Of a DNA stretch of 51,835 bases, positions 37,673 through 47,270 are shown piece after piece. Below the pieces are notes generated by a model. The model saw only the letters and a list, made by a program, of their open reading frames with translations. It ran no database searches and had not been told where the DNA came from. The stretch is from contig NZ_JAKIHL010000020.1 in the NCBI RefSeq assembly GCF_021608135.1, positions 1 through 51,835 of the forward strand, given 5' to 3'. Position numbers and translations under genes: made by a program. This DNA comes from Microaerobacter geothermalis (GTDB taxonomy: Bacteria > Bacillota > Bacilli > DSM-22679). The first letter of the stretch is position 1. Each line of letters starts with the position of its first letter.

Positions 37673-39097
37673 TTATTTTTTCAGCTTATATTGAAGTGTC
37701 TGCCTGGGAATTTGGAGAATTTCAGCCGCCCTTTTTACATTGCCTTCTGTTGCTTTCATTGCCCTGTTTATCAGTTGCTGCTCCAGTTGATCCAGAGCCT
37801 CCCTAAGGGGAGGAATTTCGTTCATTTCCCACTCTCTGCTGGTTCTCCCATGTATCAAATGTGGTCTGTCGGAAGCGGAAGATACACCCCTTTCTATAAA
37901 ATGATTAGGGATATGTTCTGTATCAATCCATTCCCCTTCTACTACATTCATCGCTCCCTCCAACAGATGTTCCAGCTCTCTCACATTTCCTGGCCAATCA
38001 TAGGTCATCATCCAATCCATCACCTCTTTGCTCACCCCTTTTACAGAGGATGCAAATTGCTGGTTAAACTTGTCAATAAACGCTTCGGTCAACAGAGGAA
38101 TATCTCCTCTTCTTTCCCTTAATGGGGGGATAGCAATGGATACCACATGTAGCCGATAATATAAGTCTGAACGGAGGGTTCCATCCTTTAAAGCCAATTG
38201 GGGAGAAGTATTCATGGCAGCAATTACTCTCACATCAACCGGAAAGTTATCTGAACCCCCTATCCTTCTAATAGTTCCATCCTGCAGAGCTCTTAGCAGT
38301 TTTGCCTGAAGATGTACGGGCATCGAATTGATTTCATCAAGAAAGAGGGTCCCTCCATCCGCCAGTTCAAATAGCCCCATCCGATTTTCTGCACCTGTAT
38401 AACTCCCTTTTACCGTTCCAAATAGTATCGATTCCAGTAATGCAGCGGGGAGAGCGGCACAATTTTGAGCCACGAAGGGTTTATTCCGGCGGGGTGATGC
38501 ATTATGGATAGACTGGACGACCAGTTCTTTTCCTGTTCCTGTTTCTCCATATACAAATACAGGCGAAGAAGTTCTTGCTACCTTTAGAATTTGATGTTTG
38601 ATCATTTTCATCCTCTTATCAGCACTGAGGATGTCGGTTACTTCATACCTGGCTCCCTTCCCCCTTCCCTTCATTCGGTTCAGATTGGGTTTAATGAGTT
38701 GAACTTGAAGGTCCACCAGTTTTTCTGAGAGTTCCTTCACCTTTGTCAGATCCTTGGCGATTTCCAATGCTCCATACAGTTGTCCATCAATATAAATGGG
38801 AAGTGTTGTGTTGACGGTATCGATTTTCTTCCCTTTTACATTGGTATAAGTTTGGTGCTGGTTATAAATGGGGGTTCCTGTTTCAATTACTTTTAACAAG
38901 GTGCTGCTTTCGGACGTTAAGGATGGAAAAACTTGGAGAAGATACTTTCCTTCCACCTCCTCAATTTCTAGACCATCAAAACGGGCCGCAGCATGATTGT
39001 AAAAAATGGTGATCCCGTTTCGGTCCACCACATGTATCCCTTCATCAATACTGCTAAGAATCGCCTTTAACACAGCGGGCTCCAAATGAACTGCCAT
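37673..39097 (-). CDS. Sigma-54 activator, PAS-AAA+-Fis (RocR-like)
   Basis: A 474-residue enhancer-binding protein. It has an N-terminal PAS sensor (about 10-115), then an AAA+ domain with Walker A GETGTGKE (184-191), the sigma-54-contacting loop GSYTGA (231-236) and Walker B LFLDE (251-255). A C-terminal Fis-type helix-turn-helix follows (VKRAAEILQIPRQTLQYKL). It resembles B. subtilis RocR, the activator of arginine catabolism. Its place upstream of kdd, which has a -24/-12 promoter, suggests it switches on lysine catabolism. ATG at 39097 is chosen because AGGTG lies 6 bases upstream; the frame opens 9 codons earlier. Confidence 0.93.
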   Translation of the reverse strand: MAVHLEPAVLKAILSSIDEGIHVVDRNGITIFYNHAAARFDGLEIEEVEGKYLLQVFPSLTSESSTLLKVIETGTPIYNQHQTYTNVKGKKIDTVNTTLPIYIDGQLYGALEIAKDLTKVKELSEKLVDLQVQLIKPNLNRMKGRGKGARYEVTDILSADKRMKMIKHQILKVARTSSPVFVYGETGTGKELVVQSIHNASPRRNKPFVAQNCAALPAALLESILFGTVKGSYTGAENRMGLFELADGGTLFLDEINSMPVHLQAKLLRALQDGTIRRIGGSDNFPVDVRVIAAMNTSPQLALKDGTLRSDLYYRLHVVSIAIPPLRERRGDIPLLTEAFIDKFNQQFASSVKGVSKEVMDWMMTYDWPGNVRELEHLLEGAMNVVEGEWIDTEHIPNHFIERGVSSASDRPHLIHGRTSREWEMNEIPPLREALDQLEQQLINRAMKATEGNVKRAAEILQIPRQTLQYKLKK

Positions 39098-39255
39098 CTC
39101 ATTCACCTGCCAATTTTTTGGCACATATGCTGAATTTTCAGCAAAATGTTCATCGCGTATCCTATTATATCAGAAAATTTATCCTATGGTTAGCCGCTAC
39201 TAAAACTCTCAATTATCAATTCCTTTAGTTCCATCCATGATCATATCTAAAAATA

Positions 39256-39288
39256 TAAAAGCAGACGGTTTTAAAAAAACCATCTGCT
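39256..39288 (-). terminator. Terminator overlapping XapX gene end
   Basis: Minus strand GCAGATGGTTTT and AAAACCGTCTGC form a stem (39287-39261) followed by TTTTATATTTT. The stem includes the last codons of the XapX gene. Confidence 0.75.
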
Positions 39289-39438
39289 TATCCATTGAAA
39301 CAACCGAACTCCGATATATATACCGAAGATACCCATTACTCCTGCCAACACCGGAGGAGCGGGAATGGGCAGCCTGAATAGGGCGAAAATAAATCCGACG
39401 ACTATTCCTGTAACTGTGGAGAGTAGAATTTCCTTCAT
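39271..39438 (-). CDS. Small XapX-domain membrane protein
   Basis: A 55-residue protein with two membrane segments around the RLPIPAPPVLAGVMGIFGIYIG turn, which matches the small XapX (DUF1427) family; its role is unknown. ATG at 39438 is preferred over that at 39456 because GAGGTG lies 10 bases upstream and would itself overlap the earlier start. It is 32 bp downstream of argS and ends in a terminator. Confidence 0.75.
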   Translation of the reverse strand: MKEILLSTVTGIVVGFIFALFRLPIPAPPVLAGVMGIFGIYIGVRLFQWISRWFF

Positions 39439-39470
39439 GTCAACAACACACCTCATTATTGTATTAATCC

Positions 39471-41144
39471 TTACATCTTTTCCGGGCTGCTCACACCAAT
39501 TAAGGTTAATCCATTCTTAATGACCGTCTGAATACATTTCAACAGGGCCAATCTGGACTGAGTTAAAGGCACATCATCACCATTAAGAATTCTCTCGGCA
39601 TTGTAGTAGCTATGGAATTGGGAAGCAAGGTCATGGATATAGCGAACTAGACGGTACGGGGTTAATTGCTCGGCAGCATAGGCCACTTCCCCAGGAAAAG
39701 CTCCCAATTTTTGCAGAATATCCAATTCCTTCTCATGGGTTAATCGCTCATAGTCATCTGGCTCAGGAGCAAAAGTGATTCCCATTTCTTCAGCCTGCCG
39801 GAAGATACTGCAGATCCGGGCATGGGCATACTGAACATAAAAAACCGGATTTTCATTCGTTTTGGAAACGGCAAGATCCATGTCAAAATCAAGGTGGGCA
39901 TCTGGACTTCTCATGGCAAAGAAATAACGGGTCGCATCAATGCCTACTTCATCCATTAACTCCCTTAGAGTGACTGCCTTTCCCGTCCTTTTGGACATTT
40001 TTACCTTTTCTCCATTTTGATAAAGGCTCACCATTTGGGTAATGATCACTGTCAACTGCTCCGGATTGTGTCCAAGGGCTTCAATGGCCGCCTTCATTCT
40101 CGGCACATACCCATGATGATCGGCACCCCAAATGTTAATCACCTGATCAAAGCCTCGCTGAAATTTATTTTCATGATAAGCCACATCAGGGGTTAAGTAG
40201 GTATATGTACCATCTCCCTTTACCATTACCCGGTCCTTATCATCCCCAAAATCTGTGGAACGGAACCAAACCGCTCCATCTTTCTCATAGATATGCCCTC
40301 TTTTTTTCAACAATTCTAAGGTCTTATCGATAGCACCGGATTCATATAGAGAGGTTTCGCTGAACCAGACATCAAAATGAACCCGGAAATCAGCCAAATC
40401 TTTTTTAATCTTTTCCAGTTGCTTTTCCAAACCGTATGTACGGAAAAAGGTATATCTCTCCTCATCTGAGCCATTTGCATATGTATCGCCATAGGTCTTG
40501 GCCAATTCCTCACCCATTTCCACGATATCCTGTCCAAAGTAGCCATCTTCCGGCATGGGAAAATCTTGTCCAAGCGCCTGAAAGTAGCGGGCTTCAAGGG
40601 ATTTCGCCAAGTTGTGAACCTGATTCCCTGCATCATTGATGTAGTACTCTCTTGTCACATCATATCCCGCCATATCTAAAACATTACAAAGGGTTGAACC
40701 CACTGCAGCCCCCCTGGCATGTCCCAAATGCAGACTGCCTGTAGGATTGGCACTGACAAATTCCACTTGGACCTTTTTCCCTTTACCCGAGTCTGTTCGC
40801 CCATACTCGTCCCCAGCGTTCAGAATTTGATGAATCACCCTTGTCAAATATCTCTTATCCATGAAAAAGTTAATAAAGCCGGGTCCGGCAATTTCAATCC
40901 TTTCCACGTCATTTTTTTCTTTGTCAAAATGGGAAACCAGTTGCTCTGCAATCTGCCTTGGGGGCTTTTTGACTACACGGGACAATTGCATCGCCATATT
41001 GGTAGCATAGTCTCCGTGGCTTTTTTCTTTGGGAACTTCCAGAACCACAGGAGGAATTTCCTCCTGTGCAGCAATTCCTGATTTCACCACCGCTTCTATG
41101 ATGGCTTTCTTCATCTTTTCCTGAACTTGTTCAACGATATTCAT
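39471..41144 (-). CDS. argS: Arginyl-tRNA synthetase
   Basis: A 557-residue class I synthetase that charges tRNA-Arg. It has the N-terminal Arg-tRNA recognition domain (1-100), the HIGH-type motif HLGH in [13 protein letters not shown], and KMSKR in [14 protein letters not shown]. The C-terminal DALR anticodon-binding domain begins near [14 protein letters not shown]. Length is normal. The start overlaps the stop of ywiB by four bases (ATGA), so the two are translationally coupled, as in B. subtilis. No defects seen. Confidence 0.97.
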   Translation of the reverse strand: MNIVEQVQEKMKKAIIEAVVKSGIAAQEEIPPVVLEVPKEKSHGDYATNMAMQLSRVVKKPPRQIAEQLVSHFDKEKNDVERIEIAGPGFINFFMDKRYLTRVIHQILNAGDEYGRTDSGKGKKVQVEFVSANPTGSLHLGHARGAAVGSTLCNVLDMAGYDVTREYYINDAGNQVHNLAKSLEARYFQALGQDFPMPEDGYFGQDIVEMGEELAKTYGDTYANGSDEERYTFFRTYGLEKQLEKIKKDLADFRVHFDVWFSETSLYESGAIDKTLELLKKRGHIYEKDGAVWFRSTDFGDDKDRVMVKGDGTYTYLTPDVAYHENKFQRGFDQVINIWGADHHGYVPRMKAAIEALGHNPEQLTVIITQMVSLYQNGEKVKMSKRTGKAVTLRELMDEVGIDATRYFFAMRSPDAHLDFDMDLAVSKTNENPVFYVQYAHARICSIFRQAEEMGITFAPEPDDYERLTHEKELDILQKLGAFPGEVAYAAEQLTPYRLVRYIHDLASQFHSYYNAERILNGDDVPLTQSRLALLKCIQTVIKNGLTLIGVSSPEKM

Positions 41145-41554
41145 GGGGCGGCCTCCTCTTTCACCTCGATGTAAATCGTCTTTCTTTCCTTCATTCCTTC
41201 ATTCAAACTGACATCGTAATCCAAAAAAACCTTCCAGTGATTCCTGTTCTGTTGTTCTATCCGAAGGAAATGGGTATAAACCAACAACTCTATGATACCA
41301 TAAGCTGTCTCATAATAAGAAATGCTTTCCAAGCCTTCTTGAAAAATTTGCTTCATCTTTATTTCGCCCATTCTTATTATCGTAACTTTCCCTTCCTCAA
41401 GCTTGATGATTGTGGTAGTCTCCCCCATTTCCTTCTCCGGATACCGTATATAGACCGAATGGGCTTTCTGAATCAACCATCCCTCAATCTTTTGTTCGTT
41501 TCGATTCTGTTGAGTTACTTTGACTATCACTTTTATTTCATGTTCATTTCCCAT
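41141..41554 (-). CDS. ywiB: DUF1934 protein YwiB
   Basis: A 137-residue protein of the DUF1934 family, predicted beta-barrel (calycin-like), with no known activity. Sequence features: [17 protein letters not shown] near the start, [20 protein letters not shown], and [10 protein letters not shown] at the end. It is coupled to argS through ATGA, and GAGGGG lies 6 bases before ATG. Partner conservation with argS suggests a link to translation or arginine, but this is speculation. Confidence 0.85.
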   Translation of the reverse strand: MGNEHEIKVIVKVTQQNRNEQKIEGWLIQKAHSVYIRYPEKEMGETTTIIKLEEGKVTIIRMGEIKMKQIFQEGLESISYYETAYGIIELLVYTHFLRIEQQNRNHWKVFLDYDVSLNEGMKERKTIYIEVKEEAAP

Positions 41555-41612
41555 TTCATACCCCTCAGTATCCTCCTATGGATCCAGGACCAATGATTTC
41601 ATGTCCACCCTT

Positions 41613-42482
41613 CTATTTCACCCACCCAAGAAGAATTTCTCTCACCAATTTAGAAGCAACAATTTGGGTTTGTTCCGTGGGATCATATACTGGAGCAACC
41701 TCAACTACATCAGCCCCGACGACGCGAATATTGGATTCCGCTATGGCATGGATAGAGGCCAACAGCTCGCTGGAGGTGATTCCGCCAGCTTCAGCGGTTC
41801 CTGTTCCCGGAGCAAAGGCCGGGTCTAATACATCAATATCAATGGTAATATAAACCGGACGTTTTCCTATTTTGGGCAGTACCTTCTTTAAGGGTTCAAG
41901 AACATGAAATTTGAACATCTGTCCGTATTTTTTGCCCAATTCAAATTCTTCCCTTGTTCCTGAACGAATACCAAACTGGTATACATGTTCTCCCCCCATT
42001 AAATCGATGGCCTTTCGGATGGGAGTTGAATGGGACAACGGCTCTCCTTCATAATCAGTGCGCAAATCGGCGTGGGCATCGATATGGAATAAGATCAAAT
42101 CAGGATATTTTTTATACATTTCCTGTATGATTGGCCAGGTGACCAAATGCTCTCCCCCTAATCCCAAGGGAAATTTGTCGTCTGCCAGCACTTTAGAAAC
42201 AAAGCTTTTGATCATCTCCAAGCTTCTGGATGGATTTCCGAAGGGAAGGGGAATATCTCCGGCATCAAAATATCTGACCTCTTCCAGACCTTTATCCAGA
42301 TAAGGGCTGTACTCTTCCAACCCAATGGATACTTCCCTAATTCTGGCCGGGCCAAAACGGGAACCGGGTCTGAAGCTTACGGTAAAATCCATAGGCATTC
42401 CATATATGACGGCTTTCGCTTCTTTATAATTGTCGTGGCTTCCGATAAATACATTACCGGAATAAGCTTCATTAAACCGCAT
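41613..42482 (-). CDS. speB: Agmatinase (agmatine ureohydrolase)
   Basis: A 289-residue manganese enzyme of the ureohydrolase superfamily that splits agmatine to putrescine and urea. The metal-binding residues appear in GGEHLVTWP, HIDAHADLR and DIDVLDPAFAPGTGTAEAGG. ATG at 42482 is preferred: AGGAGG lies 7 bases upstream, with a GTG one codon before it. It follows speE by about 10 bp in the same direction, giving a polyamine pair: putrescine from SpeB is the substrate of SpeE. No defects seen. Confidence 0.95.
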   Translation of the reverse strand: MRFNEAYSGNVFIGSHDNYKEAKAVIYGMPMDFTVSFRPGSRFGPARIREVSIGLEEYSPYLDKGLEEVRYFDAGDIPLPFGNPSRSLEMIKSFVSKVLADDKFPLGLGGEHLVTWPIIQEMYKKYPDLILFHIDAHADLRTDYEGEPLSHSTPIRKAIDLMGGEHVYQFGIRSGTREEFELGKKYGQMFKFHVLEPLKKVLPKIGKRPVYITIDIDVLDPAFAPGTGTAEAGGITSSELLASIHAIAESNIRVVGADVVEVAPVYDPTEQTQIVASKLVREILLGWVK

Positions 42483-42493
42483 CACGTATCCTC

Positions 42494-43321
42494 CTATTTA
42501 ACCAAATCCTCCACAAACTTAGGCAGTTGAAACACTGATTTGTGAATTCGTGGCGAATAATATTTGGTATCCAAATCTTTTAATTGAGAATCTTCCACCT
42601 GAAGGGGATCATGCTTTTTTGAACCCAGGGTGAAACTCCATAATCCGCTTGGATAGGTAGGTATGCTAACCGTATACAGTCTGGCGATGGGAAATATCGA
42701 TTTGATATCCGCAAACACACGGCGAATCAGGTCCGCATTAAACCAGGGGGATTCTGTTTGGGCAACCAATATTCCATCTTCCTTCAGTGCATCATAAATC
42801 CCCTGATAAAACCCCTTTTCAAACAGGCCCACCGCAGGTCCTACCGGTTCTGTTGAATCCACCATAATGACATCATAAGTACCTATATGGTCATGGATAT
42901 GTTTGATTCCGTCCACTACCTGTACATCCACCCGAGGATCCGTCAGTTTCCCGCCAATTTGTGGAAAAAATTCTTTGCTGGTTTCTATGACTCTTCCATC
43001 AATTTCAGCCAATACGGCCTTCTCTACTTCCGGGTGCTTTAAAATCTCCCGGATAGCTCCGCCATCACCACCGCCGACTACCAGGACCTTCTTTGGATTG
43101 GGATGGGTATTTAGTGCGATATGGACAATCATTTCGTGATACACAAATTCATCTACATCGGTGGTCATCACCATTCCATCCAAAACAAGCATCCTGCCAA
43201 ACTGTTTGGTCTCAATAATATCCAGCTTCTGAAATTCTGTCTGTTCAGTATGTAAAGTTTTGGTAATCTTCGTGGTAATGCCGTGGTTCTCCGTCTGTTT
43301 TTCCGTATACCACAATTCCAT
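42494..43321 (-). CDS. speE: Spermidine synthase
   Basis: A 275-residue aminopropyltransferase that moves aminopropyl from decarboxylated SAM to putrescine. Family marks: [18 protein letters not shown] at the start, [23 protein letters not shown] (cofactor-binding), and [14 protein letters not shown] (catalytic Asp). ATG at 43321 gives the usual N-terminus, with GGAG 8 bases upstream; the ATG at 43339 is six codons further out. It is divergent from pbpG, and the speE-speB order matches B. subtilis. Confidence 0.96.
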   Translation of the reverse strand: MELWYTEKQTENHGITTKITKTLHTEQTEFQKLDIIETKQFGRMLVLDGMVMTTDVDEFVYHEMIVHIALNTHPNPKKVLVVGGGDGGAIREILKHPEVEKAVLAEIDGRVIETSKEFFPQIGGKLTDPRVDVQVVDGIKHIHDHIGTYDVIMVDSTEPVGPAVGLFEKGFYQGIYDALKEDGILVAQTESPWFNADLIRRVFADIKSIFPIARLYTVSIPTYPSGLWSFTLGSKKHDPLQVEDSQLKDLDTKYYSPRIHKSVFQLPKFVEDLVK

Positions 43322-43411
43322 GCTCATCACTCCATTCAAAAAATATCTATCACTTTTATTTTTCCCAATAACTTAACCTCAATGCCCATGAGGTACAGGA
43401 TAAACAAATAA

Positions 43412-43439
43412 ATTATATATAATCTCGCACAAAAAGCAA
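43412..43439 (-). promoter_or_regulatory. Candidate promoter of speE-speB
   Basis: Minus strand -35 TTGCTT (43439-43434), 16-bp spacer, -10 TATAAT (43417-43412), about 90 bp before speE. The rest of the 43340-43557 divergent region shows no further element. Confidence 0.45.
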
Positions 43440-43557
43440 GAAAAAATATTTTCTCGATTCCTCTACTCTTGTCACTTCGTATAAAACCCCCTATATGAGT
43501 CAACAATGATAAGAAGTAAAAAAGCACTTTGGAGATCGGGAAAGGGGGGGCTAACCT

Positions 43558-45615
43558 GTGGAAATGGTTCGCGAGCCAAGAATCATCCGATTGATTCGTT
43601 TGGTAATAAAATCTTTTCGCTTTCTATTTATCGTCTCGGTCTTAAGTTTTGCTGCATTGACCTTATTTATCATTTATCTTCAATCTCAACCTTTGCCCAA
43701 GTCAAGCATTCCTGAAACGACAACCATTCACGATATGAACGGAAATGTGATTGATACCATATTTACTGGTGAGAATCGGAAGAGCATTTCACTCTCCGAG
43801 ATTTCCCCATTATTGATAAAAGCCACTATATCCATTGAAGACCGGAAATTTTACGACCATTTCGGCTTTGATCTTAAGAGAACTGCTAAAGCCATTTTAG
43901 TAGATTTGCAGCATATGGAAAAGTTGCAAGGGGGCAGTACCATCTCCCAACAGTTGGCAAAAAATTTGTTCCTTACTTCACAAAAAACTTGGGAGAGAAA
44001 AATAAAAGAAGCGGTATATACCATCCAATTGGAGCTTAATTATACTAAGGATGAGATTTTGGAAGCTTATCTAAATCAAATTTACTATGGACACAGCGCC
44101 TACGGCATCGAGGCAGCCGCTCAAACCTTTTTTGGCAAATCAGCGAAAGATTTGAACTTGGCGGAAAGTTCCATGCTTGCCGGAATTCCAAAGGGACCTG
44201 CATTTTATTCGCCCTTTCTGGATTATCGGGCGGCAAAAGAAAGGCAGCAGATTGTCCTTCAAGCCATGGTAAATGAGGGATACATCAGCCAGAAGGAGGC
44301 GGAAGAAGCATTTCAGGAACCCCTTCAGTTCACGAAAAAAAATGAAAGGGTTCGCCCCAATGACGCACCCTATTTTACCGATTATATTGTACAACAGTTA
44401 AAGGACATCTACGGTTTTTCAGAGAAGGATATTAAACAAGGTGGGTTACATGTATACACCACTTTGGATCTTACCCTTCAGAAGGCTGCGGAAAACGCAA
44501 TGGAAACCTACCTACCAAAGGACCGTCCCCTTCAGGCAGCCTTAATCGCCGTTGAACCATCAACCGGAGAAATTAAAGCCATGATTGGCGGGAATGACTA
44601 TGAAACCACCCAATTCAACAGGGTTTTTGCCAAAAGACAACCCGGTTCATCCTTTAAACCTATCGTTTATTTAGCGGCACTGCAAAACGGCTTTACTCCG
44701 GTTACCTTGATGAAAAGCGAACCTACCGTATTTACCTATGACAAGGAAAAAGTATATGCCCCGGAGAATTTTGGCGGAAAATACCCGAATGATTTTATTA
44801 CCCTCCAAAGGGCCATAGCCCAGTCGGACAATATTTATGCCGTAAAAACCCATATGCTCATTGGACCAGAGACGACTATTGAGATGGCCAAAAAATTGGG
44901 AATCACCACTCCCTTAAAACCCCTCCCATCCCTTGCTTTAGGGAGTGCAGCTGTCAGCCCTTATGAAATGGCTACCGTTTATTCCACCCTGGCCAATGGG
45001 GGGGAAAGAATACAACCATGGGCGATTAAAAAAATTACCAATAGAAACGGTACGGTGCTGGTTGAAAATAAGCCAATTGGCGAAAGGGTTGTGGATGAAG
45101 CAACCGCCTTTGTTCTGACATCCATGCTGCAAACTGTTTTTGCTGAAGGTGGAACAGGCTACTCCATAGCAGGACAGTTGAATCGACCCGTTGCCGGAAA
45201 AACCGGAACAACAGACTATGATGCCTGGTTGTCCGGCTATACCCCGCAATTGGAAGCGACCGTGTGGATCGGTTACGATATGGGCAGGCAGCTAAATCCG
45301 GTGAATGACGGAACATTGGTAAAAAAAATCTGGGGACAATTTATGGCTGATGCCTTGGCTGGCCAGCCTCCAGAAATTTTCCCGGTTCCTTCTGGAGTTA
45401 CTTCAGCCTATGTAAATCCCGATGATGGATTATTAGCCACTGAATCTTGTCCGAAGCAGGTTCTAATGTATTTTCTGCCAGGAACCGAACCCACAGAGTA
45501 TTGCAAGCTTCATTTAAAGGATGGTGAAGAAAATAATACTTCTTCCCCTGAGCAAAAATCTTTTTGGGATAAAATCCGCAACTGGTGGAAAAATGAAGAT
45601 TCTCCCGACACGTGA
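43558..45615 (+). CDS. pbpG: Class A penicillin-binding protein (GT51 + transpeptidase)
   Basis: A 685-residue bifunctional peptidoglycan synthase. A single N-terminal membrane anchor (about 20-42) leads to the glycosyltransferase domain with catalytic Glu94 (IEDRKFYDHFG) and GGSTISQQLAKN. The transpeptidase domain has SxxK in PGSSFKP (Ser364, Lys367), SDN and KTGT. The C-terminal tail (about 600-685) ends in a charged, Trp-containing KIRNWWKN. GTG at 43558 has AAAGGGGGGG upstream. Beside speE as in B. subtilis, where the neighbouring PBP (PbpG) acts in spore wall synthesis; this role is inferred from synteny. Confidence 0.93.
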   Translation: MEMVREPRIIRLIRLVIKSFRFLFIVSVLSFAALTLFIIYLQSQPLPKSSIPETTTIHDMNGNVIDTIFTGENRKSISLSEISPLLIKATISIEDRKFYDHFGFDLKRTAKAILVDLQHMEKLQGGSTISQQLAKNLFLTSQKTWERKIKEAVYTIQLELNYTKDEILEAYLNQIYYGHSAYGIEAAAQTFFGKSAKDLNLAESSMLAGIPKGPAFYSPFLDYRAAKERQQIVLQAMVNEGYISQKEAEEAFQEPLQFTKKNERVRPNDAPYFTDYIVQQLKDIYGFSEKDIKQGGLHVYTTLDLTLQKAAENAMETYLPKDRPLQAALIAVEPSTGEIKAMIGGNDYETTQFNRVFAKRQPGSSFKPIVYLAALQNGFTPVTLMKSEPTVFTYDKEKVYAPENFGGKYPNDFITLQRAIAQSDNIYAVKTHMLIGPETTIEMAKKLGITTPLKPLPSLALGSAAVSPYEMATVYSTLANGGERIQPWAIKKITNRNGTVLVENKPIGERVVDEATAFVLTSMLQTVFAEGGTGYSIAGQLNRPVAGKTGTTDYDAWLSGYTPQLEATVWIGYDMGRQLNPVNDGTLVKKIWGQFMADALAGQPPEIFPVPSGVTSAYVNPDDGLLATESCPKQVLMYFLPGTEPTEYCKLHLKDGEENNTSSPEQKSFWDKIRNWWKNEDSPDT

Positions 45616-45618
45616 AAG

Positions 45619-45840
45619 TCAGCACTCATCACTGCCACCTATTCGTCCGCGACCATCTGCCCATACGCCATCATTATGAATCGTAATTAATTTGGCTTGT
45701 TCAAGTTCTTTAAGAACTTCGAATAAGCTTTCTCTTTTGCCGGCCGGCAGATTCCGAACAAAAACATTTATCTCTTCGGGAGGAACATGATTGGTAAAAT
45801 GAACCCCTCCAAATTGAGCAAAATGATCTTCACCTTTCAC
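45619..45840 (-). CDS. Small conserved-looking protein, unknown
   Basis: A 73-residue protein with an N-terminal hydrophilic part (FTNHVPPEEINVFVRNLPAGKRESLFEVLKELEQAKLITI) that looks like a small winged-helix domain, and a Gly-rich, GRGRIGG end. I do not recognise it. GTG at 45840 is 6 bases from AGAGGTG; GTG and ATG codons at 45849 and 45846 are also possible. The gene runs convergent to pbpG with a 3-bp gap and is downstream of ywhD. Confidence 0.6.
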   Translation of the reverse strand: MKGEDHFAQFGGVHFTNHVPPEEINVFVRNLPAGKRESLFEVLKELEQAKLITIHNDGVWADGRGRIGGSDEC

Positions 45841-45914
45841 TTGCATCACCTCTTACAGAAATTACTTTTATTCTTTCTCTTCAAGAAGAAAATGATACGG
45901 AATTTTGAAGAAAA

Positions 45915-45952
45915 TAAATAAGGTAAGGACCAAATAGTCCCTACCTTATTTA
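45915..45952 (-). terminator. Hairpin after ywhD
   Basis: A stem of aataaggta and taccttatt with an inner ggac/gtcc, followed on the minus strand by TTTATTTT. It lies between ywhD and the small ORF at 45619. A further loose inverted repeat (atgacaa near 45993 and ttgtcat near 46047) lies in the same gap. Confidence 0.55.
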
Positions 45953-46073
45953 TGTCCTAGTAGTGTGTGCATCTACTAGTCTTAGTTTACATGACAACTT
46001 TAAAGGTGACAATTAGCCACAAGTGGTATTTCCTTCAAGGAATGAATTTGTCATAAATTAGACAAATTTCTGG

Positions 46074-46595
46074 TTATACTTGTAAATTTTCCTTTAATTC
46101 ATCCCTGGAGTTTTCCCAGAATTCGGGATTCTGCTCAACCAACAATTTTTTTAATGCTCTTTTGCTTCGGTCATCCATCTCTGCTAACCGAATTCTTCTT
46201 TTTAAAGCATCATCCATTCTATTGACATGTTCGGCCAATATCTTATATCCCCTTTTTGCTTCCCTGTCCACTAACATAAAGGATGCGGCTACCCCGGCAT
46301 AATAAGGTCCCTTTTCATTCCTGTCCATTGCCACCCATACAATCCAGTACGGTTTTCCATTCGGTACATCTTCCTTATTTGTCAAAAATTTAATCCCTTT
46401 CTCCACTTGGCTTCGAGCATGAAGAGCTCCCATATCCACATAGGCTTCATCCCCGTCAATAATGACCGGAGCAAGTGAATTCAAATCCAGCACCCCTGCC
46501 CCAAAGGAGCCATGGGTATTGGTGGCACTGATAATTCCGAGCCCTGAACGATTTTTCTTATCTTTTTTGCTATTATTAGGATGAAGTAAATCCAT
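46074..46595 (-). CDS. ywhD: YwhD family protein
   Basis: A 173-residue protein of the YwhD family, of unknown function. Recognisable blocks are GSFGAGVLDLNSLAPVIIDGDEAYVDMGALHARSQVEKGI, KEDVPNGKPYWIVWVAMDR and YAGVAASFMLVDREAKRGYK. ATG at 46595 is chosen since AAGGAGAG lies about 5 bases upstream; the frame opens 12 codons earlier without a site. Its place close to pbpG and a tautomerase gene matches the ywhB-ywhD-ywhE stretch of B. subtilis. No catalytic motif visible. Confidence 0.85.
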   Translation of the reverse strand: MDLLHPNNSKKDKKNRSGLGIISATNTHGSFGAGVLDLNSLAPVIIDGDEAYVDMGALHARSQVEKGIKFLTNKEDVPNGKPYWIVWVAMDRNEKGPYYAGVAASFMLVDREAKRGYKILAEHVNRMDDALKRRIRLAEMDDRSKRALKKLLVEQNPEFWENSRDELKENLQV

Positions 46596-46767
46596 GATAT
46601 CTCTCCTTAAAAAAGGAATCCGCTTACGCAATATTTTAACCTATATTTTCTGATAAAAGCAATTTTCAACGCTCTCCTGATGCTCTGCTTCTATCAATAT
46701 GGTAATATTATATTAATGATCATTTCAATTAACCCATTACATGTTAAATATGAAAGGAAGTGTACAT

Positions 46768-46959
46768 ATGCCATTTGTTACGATTGAATTGTTGGAAGGG
46801 CGCACCCCGGAACAAAAAAGAGAACTGATGGAAAAAATAACTAAAGTGGTTTGCGAAACCGTCAATGTCCCTGCAGAAAGAGTTCACGTTTTTATTGAGG
46901 ACTTGAAGAAGGATCATTATGCCGTAGCAGGCAAGTTTATGTCTGATCCAAAGGAGTAA
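46768..46959 (+). CDS. 4-oxalocrotonate tautomerase family protein
   Basis: A 63-residue enzyme; the start Met is followed by Pro2, the catalytic base after Met removal, in MPFVTIELLEGRTPEQKREL. RVHVFIEDLKKDHYAVAGK carries the second strand-helix unit with an Arg. The fold is the beta-alpha-beta of tautomerases, usually a hexamer; the natural substrate is not evident. ATG at 46768 is chosen because it places Pro second and has AAAGGAAG 8 bases upstream; the frame opens 9 codons earlier. It corresponds to YwhB of B. subtilis. Confidence 0.9.
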   Translation: MPFVTIELLEGRTPEQKRELMEKITKVVCETVNVPAERVHVFIEDLKKDHYAVAGKFMSDPKE

Positions 46960-46993
46960 AGATATAAAAGAAAACTATATGATGGAGCTAAGA

Positions 46994-47210
46994 GCATATA
47001 GCCGGAATTAAAGAATTCACTAAGGACAGCCTTCGAGTTCGGACTTAAGCGAAGAGGCTAAAGAACGGGACTTAGCCCTCAAACTGACTTCAACTCTGAA
47101 ATACCCAGATGTTTTTGAGGGCTCCGTTCTTTAGACTTGCAGCGGAACTGAATCACTTCTGTGACGAACTCGATAAGCGGACGTGTGAATCTTTAATTCC
47201 ACACCTATAG
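46994..47210. repeat. Family II repeat (most complete copy)
   Basis: Ends gccggaattaaagaattcac and gtgtgaatctttaattcc are inverted repeats. Next come cgagttcg / cgaactcg, and an inner pair ctaaagaacggg...gccctcaaa with tttgagggctccgttctttag. The whole 217-bp unit can fold on itself. It fills the gap after the tautomerase gene (46960-47270) together with the terminator of the cupredoxin gene. Confidence 0.75.
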
Positions 47211-47223
47211 TCAGACATATGAA

Positions 47224-47263
47224 TAGGGCACCGAAATTCCCACACTGGGATTAAGGTGCCCTC
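47224..47263 (-). terminator. Terminator of cupredoxin gene
   Basis: Minus strand GGGCACC (47261-47255) and GGTGCCC (47232-47226) with an internal loop that holds tccca/tggga, followed by TATTCAT. The T-run is poor, but the stem is strong and lies right after the stop codon. Confidence 0.6.
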
Positions 47264-47270
47264 ATTTCAG

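Noticed and set aside
43336-43527. 63-codon minus-strand open frame in the speE-pbpG gap
   Set aside because: It is AT-rich and hydrophobic by composition, overlaps the speE promoter and start region, and has no convincing start site.
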